Notes: generated by a model not told the origin, from the sequence alone. DNA of 32,142 nucleotides from Xanthobacteraceae bacterium (GCA_020441545.1 JAGRLZ010000060.1:1-32142), one strand, 5' to 3'. Shown: positions 7,375 to 17,045, numbered from the stretch's first letter. Program-made: numbers and translations.

Positions 7375-9000
7375 ATGAGAATCTGCGTTTCACTGCTTGC
7401 TGTTGTCCTGTTCGTCGTTTCCGTATTCCCGGCCAGGGCCGACGATTCCAGCGATCGTCTCGCGCTGGTCATCGGCAACGCCAAATATCCCGACAACGAA
7501 TCTCCGCTCAAGGAGCCGATCAACGACGCGCGCGACGTCTCCGACGAATTGAAGCGCGACGGATTCGTGGTCGAGACCGGCGAAAACCTGACCGGCGACG
7601 GCATGCGCCGCGCCCTCGCCAAGCTCTATGGGCGCGTCAAGCCCGGCTCGGTGGTGCTGATCTTCTTCAGCGGCTTCGGCGTCCAGTCGGCGCGCCAGAC
7701 CTACCTGCTGCCGGTCGACGCGCAGATCTGGACCGAGGCCGACGTGCGGCGGGACGGCTTCAGCCTCGAAACCATTCTCGGCGAGGTCAACAGCCGCGGC
7801 GCCGGCGTCAAGATCGCGCTGCTCGATGCCTCGCGCCGCAATCCGTTCGAGCGCCGCTTCCGCAGCTTCTCGGCGGGCCTTGCGCCGGTGATCGCACCGA
7901 GCGGATCGCTGGTGATGTATTCCGCGGCGCTGAGTTCGGTCATCAGCGACACCGGCGCCGACCGCAGCCTGTTCGTCGGCGAACTGCTCAAGGAGATCCG
8001 CGTCCCCGACCTGACGGCGGAGGAAACACTGAACCGCACCCGCGTCGGCGTCACCCGCGCCTCGCGCGGCGAGCAGGTGCCCTGGATCTCATCGTCGCTG
8101 GCCGAGGACTTCTCCTTCGTGCCGGACGGCCGGAAGAGCGCCGGACCGATCGAGCCGGAGAAGCCGAAACCCACCTCGCCGGCCGCCACGACGAAGCCGG
8201 CCGAGCCTTCGCCGGCCACCGAGTCGGCGAAAACCGAGACGCCGAAAGACACCAAAAAGGAGGCCGCACCGCAGCCGGAAGCCAAGCCGGGGCAGCCCGC
8301 CGAGACCGCCAAGGTCGAACCGGCCGAGGCGTCAAAGCCGAAGCCGGCGGAGAAGCCATCCGCGAAACCATCCCCAGCGTCGTCCGGCGAAAAAGCATCG
8401 GCAGCGAGGCCCGAGACGAAACCTGAGACGAAACCCGAGACTCCGCCCGCGAAACCCGTCGCCGTGCGCACGCATGACGACAAGGCGCTGCTGGTGGCGC
8501 TGGCCGACGACCCGACGGTGAAGACCCTGAACGGCAAGATCGCCAGCAACCCGAAGGACGGCAACGCGCTGTACCGGCGCGGCCAGGTCTATGCCAGCCG
8601 CGGCGCCTATGTTCATGCGATCAAGGATTTCGACGCCACGCTCAGGCTCAATCCGAAGGATGTCGAGGCGCTGAACAATCGCTGCTGGACCCGCACCGTG
8701 ATCGGCGATCTCGCCGCCGCCGAGAAGGACTGCAACACGGCGCTGCGGTTGCGGCCCGGCTTTGTCGATGCCCTCGACAGCCGCGGCCTGCTGCACCTGA
8801 AGCGCGGCGAGGCCAGGAATGCCATCGCCGATTTCGATGCCGCCCTGAAGGTCAATCCGCGTCTGACCTCGTCGCTCTATGGCCGCGGCCTGGCCAGGCA
8901 GCGCATCGGCAAGACCACCGAAGCCGACGTCGACATCAACAACGCCAAGGCGATGGACCCGAACATCGTCAAGGAGTTCGCCGGCTACGGCGTGTACTGA
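7375..9000 (+). CDS. Secreted pseudo-caspase with Pro-rich linker and TPR repeats
   Basis: A 541-aa protein. Signal peptide 1-22 (cleavage after ARA). A caspase p20-like domain covers about 27-250: RLALVIGNAKYP and YLLPVDAQIW are conserved with the active paralogue, but the catalytic His is replaced by Phe101 (FFSGFG instead of YYAGHG) and the catalytic Cys by Ser153 (DASRRNPF instead of DACRDNPF). It should therefore not be a cysteine protease. Residues 255-365 form a Pro/Lys/Glu/Ala-rich spacer, typical of proteins that cross the periplasm. About 396-531 are four TPR-like repeats (ALYRRGQVYASRG, ALNNRCWTRTVIG, ALDSRGLLHLKRG, SLYGRGLARQRIG), a protein-binding module. The start lacks a clear ribosome site but fits the signal peptide. 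A scaffold or regulatory role is my inference; the gene precedes ompA-like, adaptor and RND genes on the same strand. Confidence 0.85.
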   Translation: MRICVSLLAVVLFVVSVFPARADDSSDRLALVIGNAKYPDNESPLKEPINDARDVSDELKRDGFVVETGENLTGDGMRRALAKLYGRVKPGSVVLIFFSGFGVQSARQTYLLPVDAQIWTEADVRRDGFSLETILGEVNSRGAGVKIALLDASRRNPFERRFRSFSAGLAPVIAPSGSLVMYSAALSSVISDTGADRSLFVGELLKEIRVPDLTAEETLNRTRVGVTRASRGEQVPWISSSLAEDFSFVPDGRKSAGPIEPEKPKPTSPAATTKPAEPSPATESAKTETPKDTKKEAAPQPEAKPGQPAETAKVEPAEASKPKPAEKPSAKPSPASSGEKASAARPETKPETKPETPPAKPVAVRTHDDKALLVALADDPTVKTLNGKIASNPKDGNALYRRGQVYASRGAYVHAIKDFDATLRLNPKDVEALNNRCWTRTVIGDLAAAEKDCNTALRLRPGFVDALDSRGLLHLKRGEARNAIADFDAALKVNPRLTSSLYGRGLARQRIGKTTEADVDINNAKAMDPNIVKEFAGYGVY

Positions 9001-9243
9001 GGAGTTCATCACCGATTCGCGGGATTGGCAGGATGCGCCGGCCGTGAAAACCTGCCTGTCGGGCCCCTCCATCCGGGGCGGCCGGAGCCGGGTGCGGCAG
9101 AATTGAGGGTTTCGACGGGGGCGGGTTTCGCCCCGCCATTTGAACGAACATCTCCGTCGATGCGACGGACCAATCAGCCCGTCTGTCGGGCCCTGTTTAT
9201 TGATGATGATTGCAGGCGGACCGCGCCGCAGGAGGAAATGACG

Positions 9244-9912
9244 ATGTCGGGACTGGGGAAGCACAGCTATTTCAACAGGTCTTTCAACACGATCCGGGCC
9301 GTTCTCGCGATCGGCGCGGTGGCGGCGATGTCGGTCACGGCGGTCCGGGCCGCCGACGACGTGACCGAAGGGCAGATCCTTCGGGCGCTGGCGCCGAAGA
9401 AGCCGCTGACCCGCAGCCTGTCGATGACGCCGCCCGCCGAGGCGGCCCCGTCGGCGGCCGAGACCCGCTTCGTCGACAGCCTGCGCAACCGGCCGACCCG
9501 TTCGCTCTCCACCGGCGAGCGCCAGCAGATCGCAGCCATCGTCAAGGACAAGCCGAACATCGATCTCGAAATCACCTTCGAGTACAATTCGGCGAAGATC
9601 GGCAGGAAAGCCCGCCCCGCCGTCGAGGCGCTGGGCAAGGCGCTGACCAATCCCGAACTCAAGGGTTCGACCTTCCTGGTCGCCGGCCATACCGATGCGG
9701 CCGGCAGCGACGCCTACAACCAGGAGTTGTCGGAGCGGCGCGCCGACGCCGTCAAGGGCTACCTCGTCAGCCAGTTCGGCATTCCGGCGACCGACCTCGT
9801 GACCGTCGGCTATGGCGAGAGCCGGCTCAAGCTGCCTGACGCCCCCAACGATCCGGCGAACCGCCGCGTCCAGGTGGTGAACATGCAGAACAAGACCACC
9901 GCGTCGAAGTGA
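9244..9912 (+). CDS. OmpA-domain envelope protein (second paralogue)
   Basis: A 222-aa exported protein. The signal peptide ends at about VRAA. The C-terminal OmpA-like domain (IDLEITFEYNSAKI, GHTDAAGSDAYNQELSERRADAV, NRRVQVVN) is closely similar to that of the 3363-4004 protein, and the N-terminal linker again carries TRSLS twice (LTRSLSMTP and PTRSLSTGE). AGGAGG at 9230-9235 is 8 bases before ATG 9244 but only 2 bases before ATG 9238, so I take 9244. Only 10 bases separate its stop from the adaptor gene, implying co-transcription with the adaptor and RND pump. It probably anchors to peptidoglycan; no outer-membrane barrel is present. Confidence 0.88.
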   Translation: MSGLGKHSYFNRSFNTIRAVLAIGAVAAMSVTAVRAADDVTEGQILRALAPKKPLTRSLSMTPPAEAAPSAAETRFVDSLRNRPTRSLSTGERQQIAAIVKDKPNIDLEITFEYNSAKIGRKARPAVEALGKALTNPELKGSTFLVAGHTDAAGSDAYNQELSERRADAVKGYLVSQFGIPATDLVTVGYGESRLKLPDAPNDPANRRVQVVNMQNKTTASK

Positions 9913-9922
9913 GCCGGCGCAG

Positions 9923-10900
9923 GTGAAGGGGGTTCGCGGTCGCCGTTCCACCCGCTGCGATGCCGGATGGCGTCGCGGCGGAATATCCCTTGCGATGATG
10001 CTCGCGCTGGTCGGGACCGGCTTAAGCCTTGCCGGGAGCCTTGCCGGGAGCCTTGCCGCGGCCCGCGCGGCGGATGCAAAGAGCGACGCCGAGACCAAGC
10101 CGGCGCAGGGCGCGTCGGTCGTGGTGGTGCGCGCCACCAATGCCTGCTTCTCCGACATGGTGCGCGTCACCGGCTTCGTCGTGCCGCGCCGCGAGGCGGT
10201 GGTCAATGTCGACACCGAGGGCTCCCGCGTCACCGAAATCCTCGTCCGCGAGGGCGACCTCGTCAAACACAACCAGGACCTCGCCCGGCTGACGCCGCCG
10301 CCGGCGGGGGGGTCGCGCACCCCGATCACGCTGCGCGCGCCGGCCGCCGGCCTCGTCACCAAGGTCCACACCATGGTCGGCGCGCCGGCCTCGCCGCAGG
10401 CCAAGCCGATGTTCCGCATCGCGATCGACAACGCCTTCGAGCTCAACGCCGAGGTGCCGAGCATCCAGCTTCTCAAGCTGTTGCCGGGCGCGTCGGCCCG
10501 GATCAGCCGCGACGATACCCCCGACCTGATCGGGCAGGTGCGCCTGATCTCGCCGGAGATCGACCGCCGCACCCAGCTCGGCCATGTCCGGATTTCCCTG
10601 CCCGCGCGCGCCTCGCTGAAGGTCGGATTGTTCGCGCGGGTGGCGATCGACGCCAAGCGAAGCTGCGGCGTCGCGATTCCACGCTCGGCCATCGATCACT
10701 CCACGATTCAGGTCGTCACCGACAATGTGGTGGAGACGCGGCGCGTGCGCGTCGGACTGGTCTCCGACACCCGCATCGAAATTCTCGACGGCCTGAAGAA
10801 AGATGAAATCGTCGTCGCCAACGCGGGCACCTCGCTGCACGACGGCGATCGCGTCAAGATCATGTTTGCCGACGACCTCGACCGATCGCGAGCACGCTAA
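9923..10900 (+). CDS. RND efflux periplasmic adaptor lacking the alpha-hairpin (first paralogue)
   Basis: A 325-aa membrane-fusion-type protein. After a signal-like N-terminus (to about residue 50), half-lipoyl segments lie at about 95-123 and 137-155, followed by beta-barrel and membrane-proximal regions (to about 315). The two lipoyl halves are separated by only ~15 residues (TPPPAGGSRTP), whereas AcrA-type adaptors have a long coiled-coil hairpin there that docks on TolC. Two cysteines, C75 (NACFSD) and C248 (RSCGVAIP), are conserved in the paralogue at 20064-21011 and may form a disulfide. The GTG start at 9923 gives a basic N-region; ATG 9995 is an alternative. Bases 10026-10061 are three 12-bp tandem repeats encoding SLAG/SLAG/SLAA in the signal peptide. 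The stop abuts the RND start codon. Confidence 0.85.
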   Translation: MKGVRGRRSTRCDAGWRRGGISLAMMLALVGTGLSLAGSLAGSLAAARAADAKSDAETKPAQGASVVVVRATNACFSDMVRVTGFVVPRREAVVNVDTEGSRVTEILVREGDLVKHNQDLARLTPPPAGGSRTPITLRAPAAGLVTKVHTMVGAPASPQAKPMFRIAIDNAFELNAEVPSIQLLKLLPGASARISRDDTPDLIGQVRLISPEIDRRTQLGHVRISLPARASLKVGLFARVAIDAKRSCGVAIPRSAIDHSTIQVVTDNVVETRRVRVGLVSDTRIEILDGLKKDEIVVANAGTSLHDGDRVKIMFADDLDRSRAR

Positions 10901-13900
10901 ATGGCACTGAACATCTCGGCCTGGTCCATCCGTCACCCGCTGCCCTCGGTGGTCTTCTCGATCATCCTGCTGGTGCTCGGCTGGATGAGCTTCACCAAGC
11001 TCGCCATCACCCGCCTGCCCAGCGCCGACATTCCGGTGATCTCGGTCGCGGTATCCCAGTTCGGCGCCGCGCCGGCAGAACTCGAATCGCAGGTGACGAA
11101 GACCATCGAGGACGGCGTGTCGGGCGTCGAGGGCGTGCGCCATATCGCCTCCTCGATCACCGACGGCCTGTCGGTGACCACCATCCAGTTCAACCTGGAA
11201 ACCAACACCGACCGCGCGCTGAACGACGTCAAGGACGCGGTGACGCGCGTGCGCGCCAACCTGCCGCAGAACGTCAACGAACCGCTGATCCAGCGCGTCG
11301 ACGTGATCGGCCTGCCGATCGTCACCTACGCCGCGATCTCGCCGGGCAAGACGCCCGAACAGCTGTCCTACTTCGTCGACGACGTGGTGAAGCGCGCGCT
11401 GCAGGGCGTGCGCGGCGTCGCCCAGGTCGAGCGCATCGGCGGCGTCGAGCGCGAGATCCTGGTCTCGCTGGACCCGGACCGGCTGCAGGCCGCCGGGCTC
11501 ACCGCCGTCGATGTCAGCCGGCGGCTGCGCGGCACCAATGTCGATCTGGCCGGCGGACGCGCCGAGATCGGCAAGAACGACCAGGCGATCCGCACGCTGG
11601 CCGGCGCCAAGACACTGAACGATCTCGCCGGCACCATGATAAGCCTGCCGGCCGGCGGCGAGGTGCGCCTCGACGACCTCGGCACCGTCACCGACACCAT
11701 CGCCGACCGCCGCACCTTCGCCCGCTTCAACGGCGAGCCGGTGGTTGCGCTCGGCATCAAGCGCTCCAAGGGCGCCAGCGACGTGGTGGTCGCCGAAGCC
11801 GTGCAGAAGCGCATCGACGCGCTGAAAGCCGCCTATCCCGACGTCGACCTGAAACTGATCGATACCTCGGTCGATTTCACCAAGGGCAACTACGAAGCCG
11901 CGATCTCGACCCTGTTCGAGGGCGCGATCCTCGCCGTCATCGTGGTGTTCCTGTTCCTGCGCGACTTCCGCGCCACCGTGATCGCCGCGGTGTCGCTGCC
12001 GCTGTCGATCTTTCCGGCGTTCTGGGCGATGGACCTGCTCGGCTTCTCGCTGAACCTGGTCAGCTTCCTTGCCATCACGCTCTCCACCGGCATTCTCGTC
12101 GACGACGCCATCGTCGAGATCGAGAACATCGTGCGCCACATGCGGATGGGCAAGTCGCCCTACCGCGCGGCGCTGGAAGCCGCCGACGAGATCGGCCTGG
12201 CGGTGATCGCCATCAGCCTCACCATCATCGCGATCTTCGCACCCGCAAGCTTCATGTCCGGCATCGCCGGGCAGTTCTTCAAGCAGTTCGGCATCACCGT
12301 CTCGGTGCAGGTGTTCTTCTCGCTGCTGGCGGCGCGATTCGTCACCCCGGTGCTCGCCGCCTATTTCCTGAAGGACCATCCCCACGAAGACCCGCCGCCG
12401 GGCCGCGTGCTGCGCGCCTATACACGCCTCATCACCTGGTCGGTGAAGCACTATTTCCTCACGGTGCTGCTCGGCTTCGCGATCTTCGCGGCCTCGATCT
12501 GGAGCATCAAGCTGTTGCCGCAGGGCTTCCTGCCGGCGCAGGACACCGCCCGCTCGCTGCTCGCCATCGAGCTGCCGCCGGGATCGCAGCTCGCCTTCAC
12601 CGAGAAGGTGACCGAGGACATCGTCGCGCGCCTGCGCCGGCGGCCCGAGGTCAGGAGCGTCTTCGTCGATGGCGGCCATGTGCCGCCCGGCACCTACGAG
12701 GTCCGGCGCGCCGCGCTCATCATCAACTATACGCCGAAGGGCGAGCGCAAGATCACCCAGCGCGCCCTTGAGCTTGCGATCAGCAACGAACTCAACAACG
12801 TTCCCGACATCCGCTACTGGTTCCTCGACGAGAACGGCCTGCGCGCGATCTCGCTGGTGGTCACCGGCACCGACAGCAACATCGTCAGCAACGTCGCCAG
12901 CGAACTCGGCAACCAGATGAAGCGGATTCCGCTGATCGCCAACGTGATCTCGGAAACCTCGCTCGACCGGCCCGAACTGCGCATCCAGCCGCGCGCCGAT
13001 CTCGCCGCGCGGCTCGGCGTCTCCACCGAAAGCCTGTCGGAGACCATCCGCGTCGCCACCATCGGCGACGTCGGACCGGCGCTCGCCAAGTTCGACGCCG
13101 GCGACCGCCAGGTGCCGATCCGCGTCCAGCTCGAGGACAGCGCCCGCGCCAACCTGGGAATGCTGGAACAATTGCGGGTGCCGCTGGGCGGCGGCCGCGG
13201 CGGCGTGCCCCTGTCGGTCGTCGCCGATATCAAGCTCGACCAGGGCCCGACCAGCATCAACCGCTACGACCGCCAGCGGCAGGCCACCGTCGCCGCCGAT
13301 CTGGTCGGTACCTCCGCGCTCGGCGACGCCCTGACGCGGATCTACGAACTGCCGGTGATGAAGAGCCTGCCGAAGAACGTGCAGGTCAACCAGTCCGGCG
13401 ATGCCGAAAGCCTCAACGAGCTGTCGGCCGGTTTCGCCACAGCCATCAGCGCCGGCCTGATGATGGTCTATGCGGTTCTGGTGCTGTTGTTCGGAACCTT
13501 CCTGCAGCCGATCACCATCCTGTTCTCGCTGCCGCTGTCGATCGGCGGCGCGATCGGCGCGCTGCTCCTGACCGGCAAGCAACTGACGACGCCGGTCTGG
13601 ATCGGCATCCTGATGCTGATGGGCATCGTCACCAAGAACGCCATCATGCTGGTGGAGTTCGCGGTCGAATCGATCCGTGGCGGCATGGCGCGCGACGACG
13701 CCATCATCGATGCCGGCATGAAGCGCGCCCGCCCGATCGTGATGACGACGATCGCGATGGCCGCCGGCATGATGCCGAGCGCGCTCGCCTTCGGCGCCGG
13801 CGGCGAGTTCCGCTCGCCGATGGCGCTGGCGGTGATCGGCGGATTGATCTTCTCGACGCTGCTGTCGCTGATCTTCGTGCCGGCGATGTTCCTGGTGATG

Positions 13901-14014
13901 GACGACCTCGGCCGGCTGATCTGGCGCTTCGGCCGGCGCCTGCTGACCTCGACCGGCGAGGCCGCGCATGACGGCGATGAGGCGCCGGCCGGCGAGCACA
14001 AGCAGCCGACGTGA
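10901..14014 (+). CDS. RND-family inner-membrane efflux transporter (AcrB/HAE1-like)
   Basis: A 1037-aa proton-driven exporter of normal length for the family. The N-terminal helix at about 14-33 is followed by a large periplasmic loop, a helical bundle from about 335, a second loop and a final helical bundle. Asp401-Asp402 in STGILVDDAIVEIENI are the TM4 proton-relay acids, and the Lys in MGIVTKNAIMLVEF is the matching TM10 lysine, so the pump should be active. The ATG begins directly after the adaptor's TAA (10898-10900), so translation is probably coupled. No TolC-type outer-membrane channel gene follows; the outer partner must be encoded elsewhere. The substrate cannot be predicted. Confidence 0.93.
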   Translation: MALNISAWSIRHPLPSVVFSIILLVLGWMSFTKLAITRLPSADIPVISVAVSQFGAAPAELESQVTKTIEDGVSGVEGVRHIASSITDGLSVTTIQFNLETNTDRALNDVKDAVTRVRANLPQNVNEPLIQRVDVIGLPIVTYAAISPGKTPEQLSYFVDDVVKRALQGVRGVAQVERIGGVEREILVSLDPDRLQAAGLTAVDVSRRLRGTNVDLAGGRAEIGKNDQAIRTLAGAKTLNDLAGTMISLPAGGEVRLDDLGTVTDTIADRRTFARFNGEPVVALGIKRSKGASDVVVAEAVQKRIDALKAAYPDVDLKLIDTSVDFTKGNYEAAISTLFEGAILAVIVVFLFLRDFRATVIAAVSLPLSIFPAFWAMDLLGFSLNLVSFLAITLSTGILVDDAIVEIENIVRHMRMGKSPYRAALEAADEIGLAVIAISLTIIAIFAPASFMSGIAGQFFKQFGITVSVQVFFSLLAARFVTPVLAAYFLKDHPHEDPPPGRVLRAYTRLITWSVKHYFLTVLLGFAIFAASIWSIKLLPQGFLPAQDTARSLLAIELPPGSQLAFTEKVTEDIVARLRRRPEVRSVFVDGGHVPPGTYEVRRAALIINYTPKGERKITQRALELAISNELNNVPDIRYWFLDENGLRAISLVVTGTDSNIVSNVASELGNQMKRIPLIANVISETSLDRPELRIQPRADLAARLGVSTESLSETIRVATIGDVGPALAKFDAGDRQVPIRVQLEDSARANLGMLEQLRVPLGGGRGGVPLSVVADIKLDQGPTSINRYDRQRQATVAADLVGTSALGDALTRIYELPVMKSLPKNVQVNQSGDAESLNELSAGFATAISAGLMMVYAVLVLLFGTFLQPITILFSLPLSIGGAIGALLLTGKQLTTPVWIGILMLMGIVTKNAIMLVEFAVESIRGGMARDDAIIDAGMKRARPIVMTTIAMAAGMMPSALAFGAGGEFRSPMALAVIGGLIFSTLLSLIFVPAMFLVMDDLGRLIWRFGRRLLTSTGEAAHDGDEAPAGEHKQPT

Positions 14015-14091
14015 GCAACCGCGCAAGCGCCTGGAAGACGTCATCCTGAGCGCATCATCGGGAATCCGTTTTGCGCTCCGATCTACAACAC

Positions 14092-14125
14092 AAAAAACGT
14101 CGTCTCAGCCCGCGCGAGGACGACG
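14092..14125 (-). terminator. Rho-independent terminator of the Crp-family gene
   Basis: A 7-bp stem CGTCGTC/GACGACG (14098-14104 with 14119-14125) is followed on the minus strand by six T (complement of 14092-14097). It lies about 60 bp past the stop codon of the minus-strand regulator. Confidence 0.7.
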
Positions 14126-14181
14126 CCGTGAGTAGCGATACGCAATATCCCGATCCCGAAAACTACGCGTTATCCCAAAAA

Positions 14182-14856
14182 CTACTCGTTGCGTGCCACC
14201 GCCGAGAGCTTGCCGATGTTGAGCAGCAGCACACGGCCGCGTTGCAGGTCGAGGATGCCGTCGCGGCGCCATTGCTGGAGCTGCCGGTTGACGCTCTCGC
14301 GCGCGGCACCGACGAAGATGCCAAGCTGCTCCTGCGAGATATGGACCTCGGAGCCGAAATCGGATGCCAGCGCGCACAGCCGGCGCGCCAGCCGCACCGG
14401 CAGCGGCTGCAACATCGATTCCTCCATGCGCTCGCTCATCCAGCGGATGCGCTGGCACAACAGCTCGATCAGCTTGACCGCGACCCGCGGCTCACGCTCC
14501 AGATGCGCCAGAAAATCCTCCCGGCGCAGCACGAACAGTTCGCTCGGCTCGGCGGCCGTCGCGTCCGCGGTCCGTGGCTGGCCGTCGAGCACCGCGACCT
14601 CGCCGAACAGATCGCCCGGCCCGAGGAAATTCAGGGTCAGCCGCGAGCCGTCCGACGCGCCGGTCTCGATCCTGACCTGGCCGCGCCGCACCCCGAACAG
14701 CGCATCGCCGCTGTCGCCCTTCTGGAACAGCACCTCGCCGCCGGAAAGCTGCTGGGTGTGGCAGAGCTGCGAGATCCGCTGCAGTTCTTCCGCGCCGAGT
14801 TCCGCGAACATCGGGTTCATCTTCAGAATGACGGCGAATTCAGCCTGTTTGCTCAT
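14182..14856 (-). CDS. Crp/Fnr-family transcription regulator, probably cyclic-nucleotide binding
   Basis: A 224-aa cytoplasmic regulator. Residues of about 10-125 form the cyclic-nucleotide-binding barrel. Residues 84-98 match the phosphate-binding cassette: F84-G-E86 ... P94-R95-T96-A97, with the Glu and Arg that contact ribose and phosphate in CRP. A dimer helix follows (about 120-150). The HTH (about 172-195) includes ISQEQLGIFVGAARESVNR, where R186, E187 and R191 correspond to Arg180, Glu181 and Arg185 of E. coli CRP, which read TGTGA. No cysteine cluster for an Fe-S centre is present, so it is not FNR-like. Start is ATG 14854-14856; a terminator follows the stop. A CRP-like site in its own upstream region suggests autoregulation. 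A nucleotide cyclase is encoded 2.4 kb away. Confidence 0.88.
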   Translation of the reverse strand: MSKQAEFAVILKMNPMFAELGAEELQRISQLCHTQQLSGGEVLFQKGDSGDALFGVRRGQVRIETGASDGSRLTLNFLGPGDLFGEVAVLDGQPRTADATAAEPSELFVLRREDFLAHLEREPRVAVKLIELLCQRIRWMSERMEESMLQPLPVRLARRLCALASDFGSEVHISQEQLGIFVGAARESVNRQLQQWRRDGILDLQRGRVLLLNIGKLSAVARNE

Positions 14857-14971
14857 TGCAGTAAAATCTCACTCCCGGCCGCCGGATCCGGACGGCTTCG
14901 CGGCGGGAATCATCAAGGGCATCGAACGATGAGCGCTCCTGCGCCGCGGCATGTCACGCAATGGCCGCAAG

Positions 14972-14987
14972 TGTGGCACAAGTCACA
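14972..14987. promoter_or_regulatory. CRP-like operator TGTGG-N6-TCACA
   Basis: Nine of ten core bases match TGTGA-N6-TCACA. It lies in the divergent gap between the Crp-family gene (115 bp upstream of its ATG) and the AsmA-like gene (108 bp upstream of its ATG), so it could act on either. The rest of the 239-bp gap shows nothing else I can name. Confidence 0.5.
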
Positions 14988-15095
14988 TCCGATTGCAGCA
15001 TCCCGTGGTGAATTCCGTCGTTTTGTCGCGCCGCTCTCGGCGCACGGAACCGGAAAGATCACCGGCCGGATGCGCCCCGGAATGAGGACGTCAGA

Positions 15096-17045
15096 ATGAA
15101 GCTATTCAAGATCGTTGCCGTCGGCCTGCTCGTCGCGATCGCGGTGTGCGTCGGCCTGGTCTGGACGGTGGGGGTTCCGGGCGGCATCGCGACCTCGGCG
15201 CTGCAGGCGCGGTTCACGCGCGACACCGGCTACCGCCTGACGATCGACGGCCGCGCGCGCATCGGCCTGTGGCCCGCCTTCCGGCTGACCATGAACGACG
15301 TCTCGGTCGAGGCGCCGGGCGAGCATGCGATGACCGAGCGCGCCGACATCGACCGGGTGCGCATCGAAATGCCGCTTCGCGCATTGCTGTCGCGCGAGCC
15401 GAAGATCACCTCGGTGACGCTCGACCGGCCGGTGCTGCGCCTGCCGCTGCTGCGTGAACGCGCGCCGGAGCAGACCGGAACCGCGGAGGACACCGCCGGC
15501 CCGTCGAACGGCACGATGCCGGCCATCGACCGCGTCGTCGTGACCGACGGCACGATCGTCTTCGCCAATCCGCGCGACAAGGTCGAGGACCGCATCACCG
15601 CGATCAATCTCGAAGCCAAGGTGGACGGCAAGGCCGAAGGGAACGCCGATGGCGGCGACGGATACACTGCGACGGGATCGGCCCGGGCCGGAGATCACGC
15701 GCTCAAGCTCGACGTCAGGGCCACCGTTCCGCCCCAGGCGACCGGGCACAGCACCATTCCCGTGCAACTGACGCTGGAAGCGCCGACGCTGCTGCTCCAC
15801 ACCATCACCAGCTCGGCCGAGGTGCGGCTCAAGAAGTCCACGGTGATGATCAACGGCCTCTCCGGCAAGCTGGGGAGCCGTCCGTTCAACGGCTGGGCGT
15901 CGGTCGACCTCGCCGGCAAGCCGCTGGTCAAGCTGGACCTCGACTTCCAGGAGCTTGCCGTCGGCGAGCCCGCGAACCGCGAGGCACCGCGTCCCAACCC
16001 CCGCGCCGTTGTGCAATGGAGCGACGCGCCGCTGGGGTTCGATCGGCTCAACTATGTCGATGCCGATATCCGCCTCTCGGCGGCGCGGATGCTGATCGGC
16101 GATCTGCGGCTGGCGCCGGTCGCGATCGAGGCGACGCTGGAACGCGGCGTGCTCAAGACCAGCGTGCAGAATCTCGGCGTCTATGACGGACATGCCAGCG
16201 GCAATCTGACGATCGACGTGTCGCGCGGCGAACCGGCCTACACGATGAACACCGACCTCGATGGCGTTCGCGCGCTGCCGATGCTGTCGGGGCTTGCGGA
16301 TTTCGATCATCTCGACGGCAAGCTGCGGGCCAAGCTGGCGATGCGGTCGCACGGCGCCAGCCCGCGCGCCATCATGGCCGGACTGGCCGGCACCGCCTTC
16401 GTCAATTTCCAGGACGGCTCGGTCCGCGGGCTGAACCTCGCCAAGATGATCCGCGCCTTGACCTCGGGCTCGCTGTCGGGCTGGCAGGCCGGCCCCGATC
16501 AGGCCACCGACCTCACCCAGCTCAGCGCCTCGTTCAGCGTCAAGGACGGCAAGGCGACCACCTCCGATATCGCGCTGGCCGGGCCCCTGGTCCGCGTCAC
16601 CGGCGGCGGCACGGTGGACCTTGCGGCACGATCGCTCGATCTGCGCGTCGCGCCGAAGCTGGTGATGACCACCGAGGGCCAGGGCAGCGCGGCGACCCCG
16701 GTCGGCCTCGGCGTTCCGGTCGCCATCGAGGGCAACTGGAGCGAGCCGCGAATCTATCTCGACGCGGCCGGCATCCTCAACGACCCCGACGCGGCCTATG
16801 CGCGCCTGCGCGAGCTGGGCCAGGGCCTGTTCGGCAACGGCACCTCCGGTGGCGCGCTTGGCGGCGGTCTCGGTGGCAGTCTCGGCGAAACGCTTGGTGG
16901 AACGCTCGGCACCATGATCCAGCAGGGGCTGGGCAACGGCAAGCCCGCGCAGCCCGCGAATCCGGAGGCCGGGGAGGACACGCCCGCCAAGGACGCCCCC
17001 TCGCCGATCGACGGCATTCTCAAGCAGTTGTTCGGACGCCACTGA
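15096..17045 (+). CDS. AsmA-family envelope protein
   Basis: A 649-aa protein anchored by one N-terminal helix (about 5-27) with the bulk in the periplasm. The segment after the helix (ARFTRDTGYRLTIDGRARIGLWPAF..LTMNDV) is the typical AsmA N-terminus, and the region of about 380-560 (DGKLRAKLAMRSHG, GTAFVNFQDGSVRGLNLAKMIR) is the AsmA C-terminal beta-rich repeat. The family is thought to bridge membranes for lipid transport or to influence outer-membrane assembly. The tail is Gly-rich (GGGLGGSLGETLGGTLG) and ends in a short amphipathic helix (IDGILKQLFG). GAGGA at 15084-15088 supports the start. A CRP-like site lies upstream, and the downstream repeat contains a terminator-like hairpin, so it is probably a single-gene transcript. 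Confidence 0.88.
   Translation: MKLFKIVAVGLLVAIAVCVGLVWTVGVPGGIATSALQARFTRDTGYRLTIDGRARIGLWPAFRLTMNDVSVEAPGEHAMTERADIDRVRIEMPLRALLSREPKITSVTLDRPVLRLPLLRERAPEQTGTAEDTAGPSNGTMPAIDRVVVTDGTIVFANPRDKVEDRITAINLEAKVDGKAEGNADGGDGYTATGSARAGDHALKLDVRATVPPQATGHSTIPVQLTLEAPTLLLHTITSSAEVRLKKSTVMINGLSGKLGSRPFNGWASVDLAGKPLVKLDLDFQELAVGEPANREAPRPNPRAVVQWSDAPLGFDRLNYVDADIRLSAARMLIGDLRLAPVAIEATLERGVLKTSVQNLGVYDGHASGNLTIDVSRGEPAYTMNTDLDGVRALPMLSGLADFDHLDGKLRAKLAMRSHGASPRAIMAGLAGTAFVNFQDGSVRGLNLAKMIRALTSGSLSGWQAGPDQATDLTQLSASFSVKDGKATTSDIALAGPLVRVTGGGTVDLAARSLDLRVAPKLVMTTEGQGSAATPVGLGVPVAIEGNWSEPRIYLDAAGILNDPDAAYARLRELGQGLFGNGTSGGALGGGLGGSLGETLGGTLGTMIQQGLGNGKPAQPANPEAGEDTPAKDAPSPIDGILKQLFGRH

Noticed and set aside
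10022..14044. A 1340-codon open frame on the minus strand across the adaptor and RND genes
   Set aside because: It is antisense to two well-recognised genes, its composition is His/Asp/Arg/Gln-rich as expected for the complement of GC-rich coding DNA, and it has no recognisable domain.
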